A stretch of DNA of 51,639 nt from Xanthobacteraceae bacterium (lineage in GTDB: Bacteria > Pseudomonadota > Alphaproteobacteria > Rhizobiales > Xanthobacteraceae), in contig SHVN01000006.1 of the NCBI GenBank assembly GCA_009694215.1, forward strand, positions 1 through 51,639, in the 5' to 3' direction. The position numbers and the translations under genes are program-made. The notes beneath the pieces are model-generated. The model searched no databases, was not told the origin of the DNA, and saw only the letters and a list, made by a program, of their open reading frames with translations. Position 1 is the first letter of the stretch, and each line of letters starts with the position of its first letter. Shown here one piece after another: positions 19,041 through 27,859 of the stretch.

Positions 19041-19829
19041 TCAGCGCCGGCCCAAACGCCCGACCTGACGCGCTTCAAGCCGCGCCAGCAGCACCAGGCG
19101 GGGAACGATGCGCGGCATCAGCGCGAACAGAAGCTTGCAGGCCCATCCCGGCACGACGACCCGCCGTCCTCGCATCAGGCCGCGATAGCCTTCAGCCGCC
19201 ACGCGTTCCGCGGAAACCGCGAGCGCCCACGGCGGCTCAGCCTCCACGATCCCGGCGCGGGCCTGGAATTCGGAGGCGACCGGCCCCGGGCACAGGCACG
19301 TCACGCGGATGCCTCGCGGCGCGAACTCCTGATGCAGCGCCTCGCTCAACGACAGCACGAAAGCCTTGCTGGCGTAGTAGACCGCCGAACCCGGCCCCGG
19401 CATGACGCCAGCGATCGAGGCAACGTTGAGGATGCCGCCGCGATGGCGCGCCAGGCTGTCGACAAAGCCGAGCGAGAGGTCGGTGAGCACGCGCATGTTC
19501 AGATCGATCATGCCGAGCTGTTCGCCGCGATCGATCTCGGCGGCACGGCCAACCAGTCCAAAGCCCGCGTTGTTGACGATGTACTGCGGCTCGAGCGCGC
19601 GGGCGGCCAGCGCCTCGCCAATCCGTGCCGTGGCGCCCGGCAAGGCAAGATCGACCGCAAGCACCAGCGGCTTCGGATGTCCGGCAGCGGCGATCTCGGC
19701 GGCGAGCTCATTCAGCCGCGCCTCGCGGCGCGCCACCAGCACCAGGGCGTGACCGTTGCCCGCGAAGACGCGCGCCAGCTCCCGGCCGATACCGGCCGAA
19801 GCGCCTGTAATGACAGTGACCGGCGTCAT
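19041..19829 (-). CDS. Short-chain dehydrogenase/reductase
   Basis: A 262-residue classical SDR. The start at 19829 gives MTPVTVITGASAGIGREL, with the cofactor motif TGASAGIG at residues 8-15. NNAG lies in the middle, and the catalytic Ser followed by YYASK is present (NVASIAGVMPGPGSAVYYASK region). The Arg residues after the second strand (VARREAR) suggest NADPH preference. It resembles DltE/YqjQ-type short-chain reductases of unknown substrate. Its ATG overlaps the stop of the TerB gene by four bases, so the two are translationally coupled. Confidence 0.9.
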   Translation of the reverse strand: MTPVTVITGASAGIGRELARVFAGNGHALVLVARREARLNELAAEIAAAGHPKPLVLAVDLALPGATARIGEALAARALEPQYIVNNAGFGLVGRAAEIDRGEQLGMIDLNMRVLTDLSLGFVDSLARHRGGILNVASIAGVMPGPGSAVYYASKAFVLSLSEALHQEFAPRGIRVTCLCPGPVASEFQARAGIVEAEPPWALAVSAERVAAEGYRGLMRGRRVVVPGWACKLLFALMPRIVPRLVLLARLEARQVGRLGRR

Positions 19830-20293
19830 GCGCCGCCGGCGCGCGCCGCCGCCGCGCGATGGCGCAGCGCAATGCGTTCCGTCGATGACACGCCGAGCAG
19901 ATCGGCAACACGCCAGATCAGATTGTCCTCGAACGCGGTAGCCGCGCCGTCGGCATAGGCGACCGTCCACATCATCTCGATCATGCGCAGGCAGTCCTTC
20001 TCGTCGAGCGATCCGTTGAGCAGATGCGTGAAGCGATACAGATCGACAGCCTTGTCGTCCGCGTCGGCGCCCTGGTCGACGAGCGCGCCGGCCGCGACGT
20101 CGTCCAGATCGAAACGCTGCTTCAGCAGGCTCCGGAGCGTGTCGCCCTCGGCATCGGACATGTTGCCGTCGACCGTCGCGGCATGGATCAGCAGCGCGGC
20201 GGTGACGACGCGAAGATCGCGATCGGCGAGATCGCCGGCCTGCTTCTCGCCGCTCGCCAGATCGGCGACGAAGCTCTTGATGGCGTCGAACAA
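19826..20293 (-). CDS. TerB-family (tellurite-resistance-like) protein
   Basis: A 155-residue all-helical protein. I choose the TTG at 20293 because it follows GGAGA by seven bases and gives LFDAIKSFVADLASGE, the usual TerB-like N-terminus; no ATG is in frame there. The core has ALLIHAATVDGNMSDAEGDTL and, as a second copy, MMWTVAYADGAATAFEDNLIWRVADLLGVS, the two acidic metal-binding TerB motifs. Isolated TerB proteins are common in alphaproteobacteria, with unknown function despite the tellurite name. It is coupled to the downstream SDR by an ATGA overlap. Confidence 0.85.
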   Translation of the reverse strand: MFDAIKSFVADLASGEKQAGDLADRDLRVVTAALLIHAATVDGNMSDAEGDTLRSLLKQRFDLDDVAAGALVDQGADADDKAVDLYRFTHLLNGSLDEKDCLRMIEMMWTVAYADGAATAFEDNLIWRVADLLGVSSTERIALRHRAAAARAGGA

Positions 20294-20720
20294 GGAAAGT
20301 CTCCTGATGGCTATGCCATTCGCCCTGGGAATACTTATGCACGCGGAAGGGCAGTACAATCGGGCCGAAGCGTGCAGCCCCAGGCGCGGCCTAATTGATC
20401 GCCGCGGCCTTGCGCGCGCTCTCGTCCAGCAGCCGGAGATTGTTGGCGATGGTGAAGCGGCCTGCACAAATCCGCCTATGCTGAAGATTGGTTGAAGCGG
20501 TATTCGTTACGAGACATGAGCGGCGCGATTCGCATTTGATTTGAACCCGCATTCCCCGGATAGCGCTCTTATTTTCGTAACGCTCACGCCGATTCAGATA
20601 TAGGTATCAGCATCTTATCCTGGATCGAGCGAGGCGAAAATAAGAGCGCTATCCGGGGAATGCGGGATTAAGCCTGCCCCGCCGGGCAACAAGAATGCAT
20701 AAACCAAAGGACGGACGCCC
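20294..20720. other. 427-base intergenic region
   Basis: This stretch lies between the TerB and AhpD-like genes, which diverge. It holds the perfect 32-bp inverted repeat at 20546-20666. At 20391-20500 on the minus strand a short open stretch ends with LDESARKAAAIN and a TAG; it has no good start and I do not recognise it, so it is at best a gene remnant. Otherwise I see nothing convincing. Confidence 0.6.
20546..20666. repeat. Perfect 32-bp inverted repeat element, 121 bases
   Basis: The left arm 20546-20577 (starting CCCGCATTCC, ending ATTTTCG) is the exact reverse complement of the right arm 20635-20666 (starting CGAAAATAAG, ending GAATGCGGG). A 57-base spacer lies between and contains no open frame. 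The shape resembles a small non-coding palindromic element (MITE-like) or a very strong hairpin. The bases just outside (TTGAA on the left, ATTAA on the right) do not form a convincing target duplication. Confidence 0.85.
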
Positions 20721-21377
20721 ATGAGCAAGCCCTACATCAGCTACATCAATCCCAAAACGATGAAGGACGCCGCCATGCTGGCCGAGCTCGACCGCTGCCG
20801 CACCTACGGCACGCCGCGCCCGGAAAGCCAGGCGATTCGCGCCCACGTGCCGGCGGTGTTCTGGTCGTTTGCCAACTCCTGGCGCGACGTGTTCCACACC
20901 GGCGTCGCCGACCACGCCATCAAGGAGCTGTGCCGGCTCTATGTCTCGCGCTCGGTGCTGTGCGAGTTCTGCGGCAACCAGCGTTCGATGAAGGCGCAGA
21001 AAGCCGGCGAGGTGATCGAGGACCAGGTCAAGGACCTGATCAATTTCGAAGCCTCGACGCGCTACAACGACAGGCAGAAGGTCGCGCTGTCCTACGCCGA
21101 GGCGATCACCTGGGATCTGCCGGTGGACGACAAGTTTTGGGCGCGGCTGCACCGGCACTTCAGCGAGCCGGAACTGGTCGAGATCGGCTACTTCATCGCC
21201 CTAACGATGGGTCAGCAGCGGTGGCTGCGCACGCTCAACATCGAGCACCACCAGATCCTGGCCGGCGAGGATGGCTCGATGGCGCCGGGCTTCGAGACCG
21301 AGGAGGCTCTAAAGCGCTCGAAGGCGCAGGCGGACTACTGGGCGAAGAAGAAGCCGCAGGTGCAGGCGGCGGAGTAA
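20721..21377 (+). CDS. AhpD-like / carboxymuconolactone-decarboxylase-family protein
   Basis: A 218-residue protein. The central CxxC motif is VLCEFCGNQRS (about residues 73-83), followed by a helix with conserved acidic residues and the segment KVALSYAEAITWDLPVDDKFWARL, as in alkylhydroperoxidase D-like CMD proteins. Its length and the C-terminal extension ending in charged residues suggest the longer CMD subgroup, not classic AhpD. The catalytic CxxC would allow thiol-based peroxide or disulfide chemistry. No alkyl hydroperoxide reductase is adjacent. The RidA-family gene converges on it across a repeat. Confidence 0.8.
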   Translation: MSKPYISYINPKTMKDAAMLAELDRCRTYGTPRPESQAIRAHVPAVFWSFANSWRDVFHTGVADHAIKELCRLYVSRSVLCEFCGNQRSMKAQKAGEVIEDQVKDLINFEASTRYNDRQKVALSYAEAITWDLPVDDKFWARLHRHFSEPELVEIGYFIALTMGQQRWLRTLNIEHHQILAGEDGSMAPGFETEEALKRSKAQADYWAKKKPQVQAAE

Positions 21378-21390
21378 TCGCGGTTGTTAT

Positions 21391-21532
21391 GCCCTCTCCT
21401 CTTGTGGGAGAGGGCTGCCGCAGCAGCGCTACACAAAGAATGGGTAAGGGGTCAGTCGTCGGACGGCTGACCCCTCACCCATTTGTACTTGCTGCATTGT
21501 TAGAGCCGCCCTCTCTTACAAGAGGAGAGGGC
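21391..21532. repeat. Composite palindromic repeat between convergent genes
   Basis: The outer arms 21391-21405 (GCCCTCTCCTCTTGT) and 21518-21532 are perfect 15-base reverse complements. Inside, 21441-21455 and 21467-21481 form a second stem (14 of 15 pairs). The left outer arm can also fold locally with 21407-21415. It therefore has two competing folds. It resembles the CCCTCTCC-type dispersed intergenic repeats of Rhizobiales, and a relative lies at 40849-40975. Confidence 0.8.
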
Positions 21533-21539
21533 GCAACAA

Positions 21540-22001
21540 CTATTTCCCCGCGGACTTCGGCAGCGCCACGATCATGTCCAACTCGATGCGCGCGCCGGGC
21601 GACGAGAGCTGGTTGATGCACACCGTCGTGCTGGCCGGCAGCCAGTCGCCGAAATAGCCCGCCATGGTCTTGTGCATGGCGTCGGCTTCGCGGAAGTCGG
21701 TGAGATATTTCGTCACCTTGATGACGTCGCGCCAGGTCGCGCCCTGGCTGTCGAGGATCGACTTGATGGCGTCCATAGCGTTTTTGGTCTGCTGCTCGAT
21801 CGAATGCGGATGGACGTGCTCGTGGTCTTGGTGCGGATGGTTGTGATAGAGCGGCGACGCGGTCGCCCCAGACAGGAACATCAGGTCGCAGGCGCCGACG
21901 ATCTTGATCGCCGGCGCGTAGGGCATCTTGTGCGCCTGCGAAGGGTCGGGATGGACCGCTTCGAGCTTGAAGGTCGATGACGGCTTGGCGTTAACGTTCA
22001 T
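21540..22001 (-). CDS. RidA-family (YjgF/YER057c/UK114) protein
   Basis: A 153-residue RidA-like protein. The ATG at 22001 follows a strong GGAGG site. The core is recognisable by LMFLSGATA near the N-terminus, NAMDAIKSILDSQGATWRDVIKVTKYLTD in the middle, and INQLSSPGARIELDMIVAL near the end, where the conserved Arg of the enamine deaminase subgroup is kept. A His-rich insertion (YHNHPHQDHEHVHPH, about residues 51-65) is unusual and could bind metal. RidA proteins deaminate reactive enamines/imines; several paralogues serve catabolic pathways instead. Confidence 0.85.
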   Translation of the reverse strand: MNVNAKPSSTFKLEAVHPDPSQAHKMPYAPAIKIVGACDLMFLSGATASPLYHNHPHQDHEHVHPHSIEQQTKNAMDAIKSILDSQGATWRDVIKVTKYLTDFREADAMHKTMAGYFGDWLPASTTVCINQLSSPGARIELDMIVALPKSAGK

Positions 22002-22088
22002 GGCGGGCCTCCGTGGAATTGGGGCAAGCGTAGCAACGGAACAGCATTGCCTCAATCGTGCCCGGTCGTGCCCGGCGCCCGTGACGCA

Positions 22089-22340
22089 CTACGCCGCGGC
22101 TATCAACCCGTCGCCCATCGTCCGCCGCAACCGCTCGTCATATGCGCCGGCCAGGCTCTGGAGCGCCGCCGCGGCATCACCCTCGAAAGACGAGCCGTGC
22201 ATGACTGCCAGCTTGGCGGGGGCAAGCCCGGCGAGCCTGCGAATGGCAGGTGCAGTCGAGGGACAAAGCGCGCTGTACTGGAAATAGTCCTCGGCCGCGA
22301 GCGCAGGCTCGACGATGTCCCGCGTGGTGAGCGCGCGCGG
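22089..22340 (-). pseudogene. C-terminal remnant of an MBL-fold hydrolase
   Basis: Reading leftwards from about 22340, an open frame gives TTRDIVEPALAAEDYFQYS, then LAPAKLAVMHGSSFEGDAA and AYDERLRR, ending in the TAG at 22089. This matches the C-terminal end of metallo-beta-lactamase-fold oxidoreductase-like proteins, where KLAVMHG carries the last metal-ligand histidine. The upstream two thirds, including the HxHxDH motif, are missing. The frame abuts the TetR remnant on the opposite strand at about 22340-22343. Confidence 0.75.
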
Positions 22341-22342
22341 AT

Positions 22343-22762
22343 TACCGGTATTTCCCTACGACCGACAATCTATTCACGGCGTGCACCGGCCACCACTGGG
22401 CGCAACATCCGCCGCCCGATCCGGAGCCCTTGCTGCAGATACGCAATCCCAAAGCACGGATGCAGCGCGGGCTCGGAGAGCTCTACGCCTATTACACGTC
22501 CCTTGAGTCTGCGCTCTGGGCCATTCTCCGCGATCTTGAGGACATGCCGGAGATCCGGCGCTTTTCCTTCAGAAGCGTGCGGCATCGCGAGCGCGTCGTC
22601 GAAGTACTGACGGATGCATGGCCCCGCCGCGACGGGTCCAAGCTTCGCGCGGTTCTTGGTCACGCGACCGATTTCTTCGCATGGCGTTCGCTGCGGCGTC
22701 AGGGTCTCTCGAACGATCAGGCGGCCGAGCTGATGATCGACCTTGCACAACACGCGCGGTGA
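22343..22762 (+). pseudogene. C-terminal remnant of a TetR/AcrR regulator
   Basis: The frame enters at 22343 with YRYFPTTDNLFTAC, which is the end of the TetR helix-turn-helix (the YRYFP... segment right after the recognition helix). The ligand domain continues (RMQRGLGELYAYYTSLESALWAILRDLEDMPE region) and ends at 22762. The start codon and most of the DNA-binding domain are absent, and no in-frame initiation with the motif exists upstream. It could not bind DNA as a normal TetR. It sits head-to-head against the MBL-fold remnant. Confidence 0.8.
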
Positions 22763-22775
22763 CCGGCCGTCCGGC

Positions 22776-25700
22776 CTACGCTCCTGCCGCCGTCGCTTGG
22801 GCCGCGGCAAAGCGCTCCTTCACCAGCTTGGTCACCGCCATGTTGTCGATCTTGCCGGTACCGAGCACCGGCATCTTCTCCAGATAGACTATCTCGGCCG
22901 GCACCATGATCTCAGTGGCGCCCTTCGAACGCGCGAAGGCCTGGAACGCGCTGCGCGTGGGATCCTTCTTCTGCGTCACCAGGATGAGCCGCTCGCCCTT
23001 GCGGGCATCCGGTACCGAGGCCACCGCCGACAGCGCGTCCGGCCACAGCTCGCCCGCCAGCGCCTCCACCGCGGCGAACGAGATCATTTCGCCCGCGATC
23101 TTGGCGAAACGCTTGGCGCGGCCCTTGATGGCGATGAATCCCTGCTTGTCGATGGTGACGATATCGCCGGTGTCGTGCCAACCCTCCGGCGGCGGCTCCA
23201 GCACGCCCGGATTCTCCGTGCGCAGATATCCGGCCATCACGTTCGGCCCCTTCACGAACAGCCGGCCGCCCTCGTCGACGCCTTCGACCTTGTCCAGCCG
23301 CGCCTCCATGCCAGGCAGCAGCCGGCCCACCGTGCCGAACTTGTTGAACATCGGCGTGTTGAGCGCCAGCGCCGGCGCGGTCTCGGTCACGCCATAGCCT
23401 TCGAGAATGCGCAGCCCGAATTTTTCCAGATACACCCGCCGCGTCGATTCCTTCACTGGCTCGGCGCCAGCAAGAATATAGCGCAGCGAGCGGAAGTCGT
23501 AGGCATGCGCCGCGCGCGCATAGCCGTTGAGGAAGGTGTCGGTGCCGAACAGGATTGTCGCGTTCACGCCGTACACCAGCTCCGGCACGATGCGGTAGTG
23601 CAGCGGCGATGGATAGAGATAGATGCGGACGCCGGAGACGAGCGGCAGCACGAGACCGACCGTCAGGCCGAAAGAATGAAACACCGGCAGCACGTTGAAC
23701 ACCTTGTCCTGCCGGCCGAAGTCGATGCGGGCCGCCGCCTGCGCGGCGTTGGCCAGCATGTTGCGGTGGGACAGCACGACGCCCTTGGGCGTGCCCTCGG
23801 AGCCGGAGGTGAACAACACCGCGGCCCAGTCGTCGGGCTTGCGCTTGACCAGCGGCTTCTTGCAGTTCCAGAAGCCGCGCAGCTTATCCGTCGTGCCGAT
23901 GGCCGTGCGGATGTCGTCGAGATAGACGATCTTGATTTCCTTCTGCAGCCCAGCGATCAGCGCATCGAGCCGGCCCTTCTCGATGAAGGCGCGCGAGGTG
24001 AGGATGGTGTCCATCTTCGCCGCCCGGCAGGCGGCCAGCACGTTGGCAACGCCGGCGGTGAAATTGATCATCGCCGGCACGCGGCCAGCCGACATCAGCG
24101 CCATCAGCGACACCGCCGCGCCGTTGGCGTTGGGCAGCATCAGCCCGATCGGCTTGCCCTCGGGGGCAAGCGGCATCAGCTTCTCACCGAGAATGCGCGC
24201 GCCCATCAGGAGCTTGCGATACGTGAGCGTCCCCGTCACCGGGTCCTCAACCGCGACGCGGCCCATGCCGTGGACCTCCGCCGCCTCGATCAGCGCTTCC
24301 GGCACCGTGCGCTCGATCGACGTGGTGCGGTAGACGAGGTTCGACATGATCTCGTAGAGCGCCGCGCCCGCGGCCATACGGCGGTGCTTACCCTTGAGCG
24401 CCGGATCGACCGTGAGCTTGACCGGCTCCAGCACGGTCACGGTGACCTTGGGAAACCAGCGGCGGCGGATCTGCGACTTGTCTAGCCGCGTGAACGGCGT
24501 GGAGTCGAGACCTTCGAGCCGCACCGGCACAACAAAGGCGTCGGTCTTGTCGGCAATCAGCCCCGCGCCGTCGTAAATCTTCATCAGGCTGCCGGTGACG
24601 GTGAGCCGCCCCTCCGGGAAGATGATTAGCGGCTCACCGGCCTTGACCGCATTGATCAAGGTGCGGGTAGCCATCGGCTTGGTGGGGTCGAGCGGCATGG
24701 CGCGGGTGAAGCGCAGGAACGGCTTCACCCACCAGTGCTGCGCCATGGCGCTGTCGATGGCGAACACCGGGTCCTTGGGCAGGAGCGACAGCGCCAGCGC
24801 CGCGTCGAGGAAGCTCGTGTGGTTGAGTGCGATGATCGGGTTGTGGCCAGCGTTGTTGAGGTTCTCGACGCCCCGAAGCTCGACCCGGTAGAGCACGCGG
24901 AACAGGATGGAGAGGAAATCCATGACCGGATTGGCCGGCATGGTCCACAGGATCAAGGCAGCAACGCCGAACGTGGCAAGCCCGATCAGCATGAACAGCG
25001 CCGGCGTCGAAATGTGGAACGCCTGCAGCGCCGCGATCACGATTGTGCCGCCGACCATGAAGGCGGCGTTGAGCACGTTGACGCCGGCGATCACGCGGGC
25101 GCGGCGGTCGGCGCCGGCCCAAGCCTGCACCGCGGCGAAGGTCGGCACGATATAGAGGCCGCCCGAAATGGCTAGGCCAGCCAGATCGATCATCACCCGC
25201 AGGCCGCGGCTCGATCCGAACACTTCGCCGGCGCCGGCCGGAACGATGGCGAGCGGTGTGCCGTAGGTGGCCCAGCCGAGATCGATCGCGAAGACGCCGA
25301 GCCCGATCGCGCCGAGCAACGTCGGCAGGATCACGATACGGCCGGCCGAGAGCCAGGCAGCAAGGCCCGAGCCCACCGCGACCGCCACCGAGAATACGGC
25401 GAGGAACATCGTCACGACTTCTTCCGTGCCGCCAAGCACGGTCTTCACCAGCGGCGGCAGGAGCGACAGCACCACCGCGCCCACGAGCCAGAACCAGCTC
25501 GTCACCAGCGCGCCCCACCACAATCGCTTTTCAGCACGCAGGTTTTGCAGCAGCCGCGCGGTGGAGGAGACGATGTTGACGGAAATCTTCAGGTCGGGCG
25601 CGCCCGAGCCGACCTTGGGAATGAGCAGACTCGATCCCCAGCACAAGAGCGCGAACACCAGCATCAAGCCTGCGAACGACGCCGGGTCGCCGCCGCCCTT

Positions 25701-26210
25701 GGCCGCCATGCCGCCGACGATGGTGCCGAGCAGGATCGCCATGAAGGTGGCGCCCTCGACCAGCGCGTTGGCGGCCGGCAATTCCGATTTGTCGAGCAGG
25801 TCAGGCAGGATACCGTATTTGATCGGGCCGAACTGCGAACCGATCACGCCGAACGCGAACAGCGCGACGAACAGGATCGGCACCGAGTGCATGACGAAGC
25901 CTGTGATGGCGATGACCGAGACGCCGATCTCGGCGAGCTTCAGCCGTTGCGCCACGATGGCCTTGTCGTAGCGGTCGGCCACGTCGCCACCGAACGCGGA
26001 AAACAGGAAATACGGCAGGATGAAAACCGCCGCCGCCAGCGTAATGAGGGATTCGGCGGCCGAGCCGCCAATCTTGAACAGGATTAGGAACACCAGGGCG
26101 TTCTTGAGGAAGTTGTCGCTGAGCGCCGAAAAGAACTGGCACCAGAACAACGGCGCGAAGCGGCGGGACAGCAGGAGGGATTTGGATTGGGCCGGATTCG
26201 GATCGGTCAT
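22776..26210 (-). CDS. Aas-like fusion: MFS (LplT) + PlsC acyltransferase + AMP-forming acyl ligase
   Basis: A 1144-residue three-part protein, start taken at the ATG at 26210 (MTDPNPAQSK). Residues about 15-420 form an MFS lysophospholipid-flippase-like domain (DNFLKNALVFLILF). Residues about 445-630 are a PlsC acyltransferase with NHTSFLD near 460 and FPEGRLT near 530. Residues about 680-1140 are an acyl-CoA/ACP synthetase with TSGSEGTPKG near 798 and EGYGVTETAP. E. coli splits this into LplT and Aas, which import lysophospholipids and re-acylate them at the inner membrane; single-chain fusions are known in Rhizobiales. All catalytic motifs appear intact. It ends 13 bases after the TetR remnant on the opposite strand. 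Confidence 0.92.
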   Translation of the reverse strand: MTDPNPAQSKSLLLSRRFAPLFWCQFFSALSDNFLKNALVFLILFKIGGSAAESLITLAAAVFILPYFLFSAFGGDVADRYDKAIVAQRLKLAEIGVSVIAITGFVMHSVPILFVALFAFGVIGSQFGPIKYGILPDLLDKSELPAANALVEGATFMAILLGTIVGGMAAKGGGDPASFAGLMLVFALLCWGSSLLIPKVGSGAPDLKISVNIVSSTARLLQNLRAEKRLWWGALVTSWFWLVGAVVLSLLPPLVKTVLGGTEEVVTMFLAVFSVAVAVGSGLAAWLSAGRIVILPTLLGAIGLGVFAIDLGWATYGTPLAIVPAGAGEVFGSSRGLRVMIDLAGLAISGGLYIVPTFAAVQAWAGADRRARVIAGVNVLNAAFMVGGTIVIAALQAFHISTPALFMLIGLATFGVAALILWTMPANPVMDFLSILFRVLYRVELRGVENLNNAGHNPIIALNHTSFLDAALALSLLPKDPVFAIDSAMAQHWWVKPFLRFTRAMPLDPTKPMATRTLINAVKAGEPLIIFPEGRLTVTGSLMKIYDGAGLIADKTDAFVVPVRLEGLDSTPFTRLDKSQIRRRWFPKVTVTVLEPVKLTVDPALKGKHRRMAAGAALYEIMSNLVYRTTSIERTVPEALIEAAEVHGMGRVAVEDPVTGTLTYRKLLMGARILGEKLMPLAPEGKPIGLMLPNANGAAVSLMALMSAGRVPAMINFTAGVANVLAACRAAKMDTILTSRAFIEKGRLDALIAGLQKEIKIVYLDDIRTAIGTTDKLRGFWNCKKPLVKRKPDDWAAVLFTSGSEGTPKGVVLSHRNMLANAAQAAARIDFGRQDKVFNVLPVFHSFGLTVGLVLPLVSGVRIYLYPSPLHYRIVPELVYGVNATILFGTDTFLNGYARAAHAYDFRSLRYILAGAEPVKESTRRVYLEKFGLRILEGYGVTETAPALALNTPMFNKFGTVGRLLPGMEARLDKVEGVDEGGRLFVKGPNVMAGYLRTENPGVLEPPPEGWHDTGDIVTIDKQGFIAIKGRAKRFAKIAGEMISFAAVEALAGELWPDALSAVASVPDARKGERLILVTQKKDPTRSAFQAFARSKGATEIMVPAEIVYLEKMPVLGTGKIDNMAVTKLVKERFAAAQATAAGA

Positions 26211-26352
26211 GGGGGCAAGCCTATGCCAAAAACGCGCGGCCAATAACAGCCTCGCGCATGCTCAGAAAGCGGCCACCATTGACAAAAATATGAGCCGCAT
26301 GTGGAGGCGTCGCCGTAGGCCGCAGCCTCGTTTCCCGGGCGCGAGCGGCACA

Positions 26353-27855
26353 TCACCCCTGAAATACCTCCTCGCGCTTGCCGCGGATAGCCGGCAAGGC
26401 GACGATCAAAAGCAGCAGCGCCGCGGCGATCAGCAATCCTAAGCTGATCGGCCGCTGCACGAAGATCATCGGGTCGCCGCTCGCGATCTTCATCGCCCGG
26501 CGGAGATTCTCCTCCATCAGCGGCCCCAGCACGAAGCCGAGAATCATCGGCGCCGGCTCGCAGTCGAGCTTCATCAGGATAAAGCCGACCACGCCGAAGA
26601 ACGCCGCGAGCAGCACCGCGGCCGAGCTGTTATTCACCGTGTAGACGCCGATCGCGCAGAACAAAAGAATGGCGAGATAGAGGAACCGGTACGGAACTTT
26701 CAGAAGCTGCACCCAGATGCCGATCAGCGGCAGGTTGATGATGACCAGCATCAGGTTGCCGACCCACATCGAGGCGACCATGCCCCAGAACAACTGCGGC
26801 CGCTCCGACATGATCTGCGGGCCCGGCTGGATGCCGTGAATGGTCAGCGCACCGATCATCAGCGCCATCACCGCGTTGCCGGGAATGCCGAGCGTCAGCA
26901 TCGGGATGAACGAGGTCTGCGCGCCGGCGTTGTTGGCGGATTCCGGCGCGGCCACGCCCTCGACCGCGCCGCGGCCGAAGCGCGACGGCTCGCGCGAGAC
27001 TTTTTTCTCCAGGGCGTAGGCTGCGAACGAACTCAAGGTCGCGCCGCCTCCGGGCAGCACACCAAGAATGGAGCCCAGCGCGGTGCCGCGCAGCACCGCC
27101 CGCCACGAGCGCCGGAAGTCGTCGCCGGTCGGCCAGAGCCGCGTGATCTTCTGCGCGATGACCGAGCGCTGCTCCTCCGGCCGCGACAGATTCGAGATGA
27201 CCTCGCCGACCCCGAACAGGCCAATCGCGAGCGTCGCGACATCGATGCCGTCGATCAGCTCCCTGATGTCGAAGGTAAAGCGCGTGCCGCCGGTGTTGCC
27301 GTCGGTCCCGACGAGGCCGACGAGCAGGCCGAGCACGATCATCGCCACCGCCTTAAGGATCGAGCCGTGCGCCAGCACCACCGCGGCGACGAGGCCGAGC
27401 AGCATCAGTGAGAAATACTCCGGCGCGCCGAACGACTGGCCGATCTTTGCAAGCGGCGGCGCGAAGCCCGCGATCAGCGCGGTCGAGATGCAGCCGGCGA
27501 AGAATGAGCTGATCGCCGCCACCGCGAGAGCCACGCCGGCGCGGCCCTGCCGCGCCATCTGGTGGCCGTCGATGCAGGTCATCACCGACGAGGTTTCTCC
27601 CGGCAGGTTCACCAGAATTGCGGTGGTCGAGCCGCCATACTGCGCGCCGTAGAAGATGCCGGCAAGCATGATCAGGCCGGACAGCGGCTCGAGATGGAAG
27701 GTAAGCGGCAGCAGCATGGCGATGGTCGCGATCGGCCCGATGCCGGGCAGCACGCCGATCAACGTGCCTACCATAGCGCCGAGGAACGCAAAGCCGAGAT
27801 TCGCGGGCGTCAACGCCACGCCGAAACCGATGGCAAGGTTGTCGAAGAATTCCAT
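26353..27855 (-). CDS. tctA: Tripartite tricarboxylate transporter large permease TctA
   Basis: A 500-residue membrane protein with about eleven to twelve helices. The family signature near the N-terminus is LIGVLPGIGPIATIAML, and the second repeat has SILGVLPGGGATLSSFAAYALEKK, the paired Pro-Gly motifs of TctA. It forms the transport channel and uses an ion gradient to import carboxylates delivered by Bug/TctC receptors. It is the last gene of the minus-strand operon and starts 4 bases after tctB. Together with the three receptors upstream it gives the only complete TTT system in the window. Confidence 0.95.
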   Translation of the reverse strand: MEFFDNLAIGFGVALTPANLGFAFLGAMVGTLIGVLPGIGPIATIAMLLPLTFHLEPLSGLIMLAGIFYGAQYGGSTTAILVNLPGETSSVMTCIDGHQMARQGRAGVALAVAAISSFFAGCISTALIAGFAPPLAKIGQSFGAPEYFSLMLLGLVAAVVLAHGSILKAVAMIVLGLLVGLVGTDGNTGGTRFTFDIRELIDGIDVATLAIGLFGVGEVISNLSRPEEQRSVIAQKITRLWPTGDDFRRSWRAVLRGTALGSILGVLPGGGATLSSFAAYALEKKVSREPSRFGRGAVEGVAAPESANNAGAQTSFIPMLTLGIPGNAVMALMIGALTIHGIQPGPQIMSERPQLFWGMVASMWVGNLMLVIINLPLIGIWVQLLKVPYRFLYLAILLFCAIGVYTVNNSSAAVLLAAFFGVVGFILMKLDCEPAPMILGFVLGPLMEENLRRAMKIASGDPMIFVQRPISLGLLIAAALLLLIVALPAIRGKREEVFQG

Positions 27856-27859
27856 CGTT

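Noticed and set aside
20391..20500. Short minus-strand frame ending LDESARKAAAIN
   Set aside because: No acceptable start codon, ribosome site or recognisable family, so it is too weak to call a gene.
22743..24485. 580-residue plus-strand open frame opposite the Aas-like gene
   Set aside because: Composition is Arg/His-rich and the opposite strand has full catalytic motifs over the same bases.
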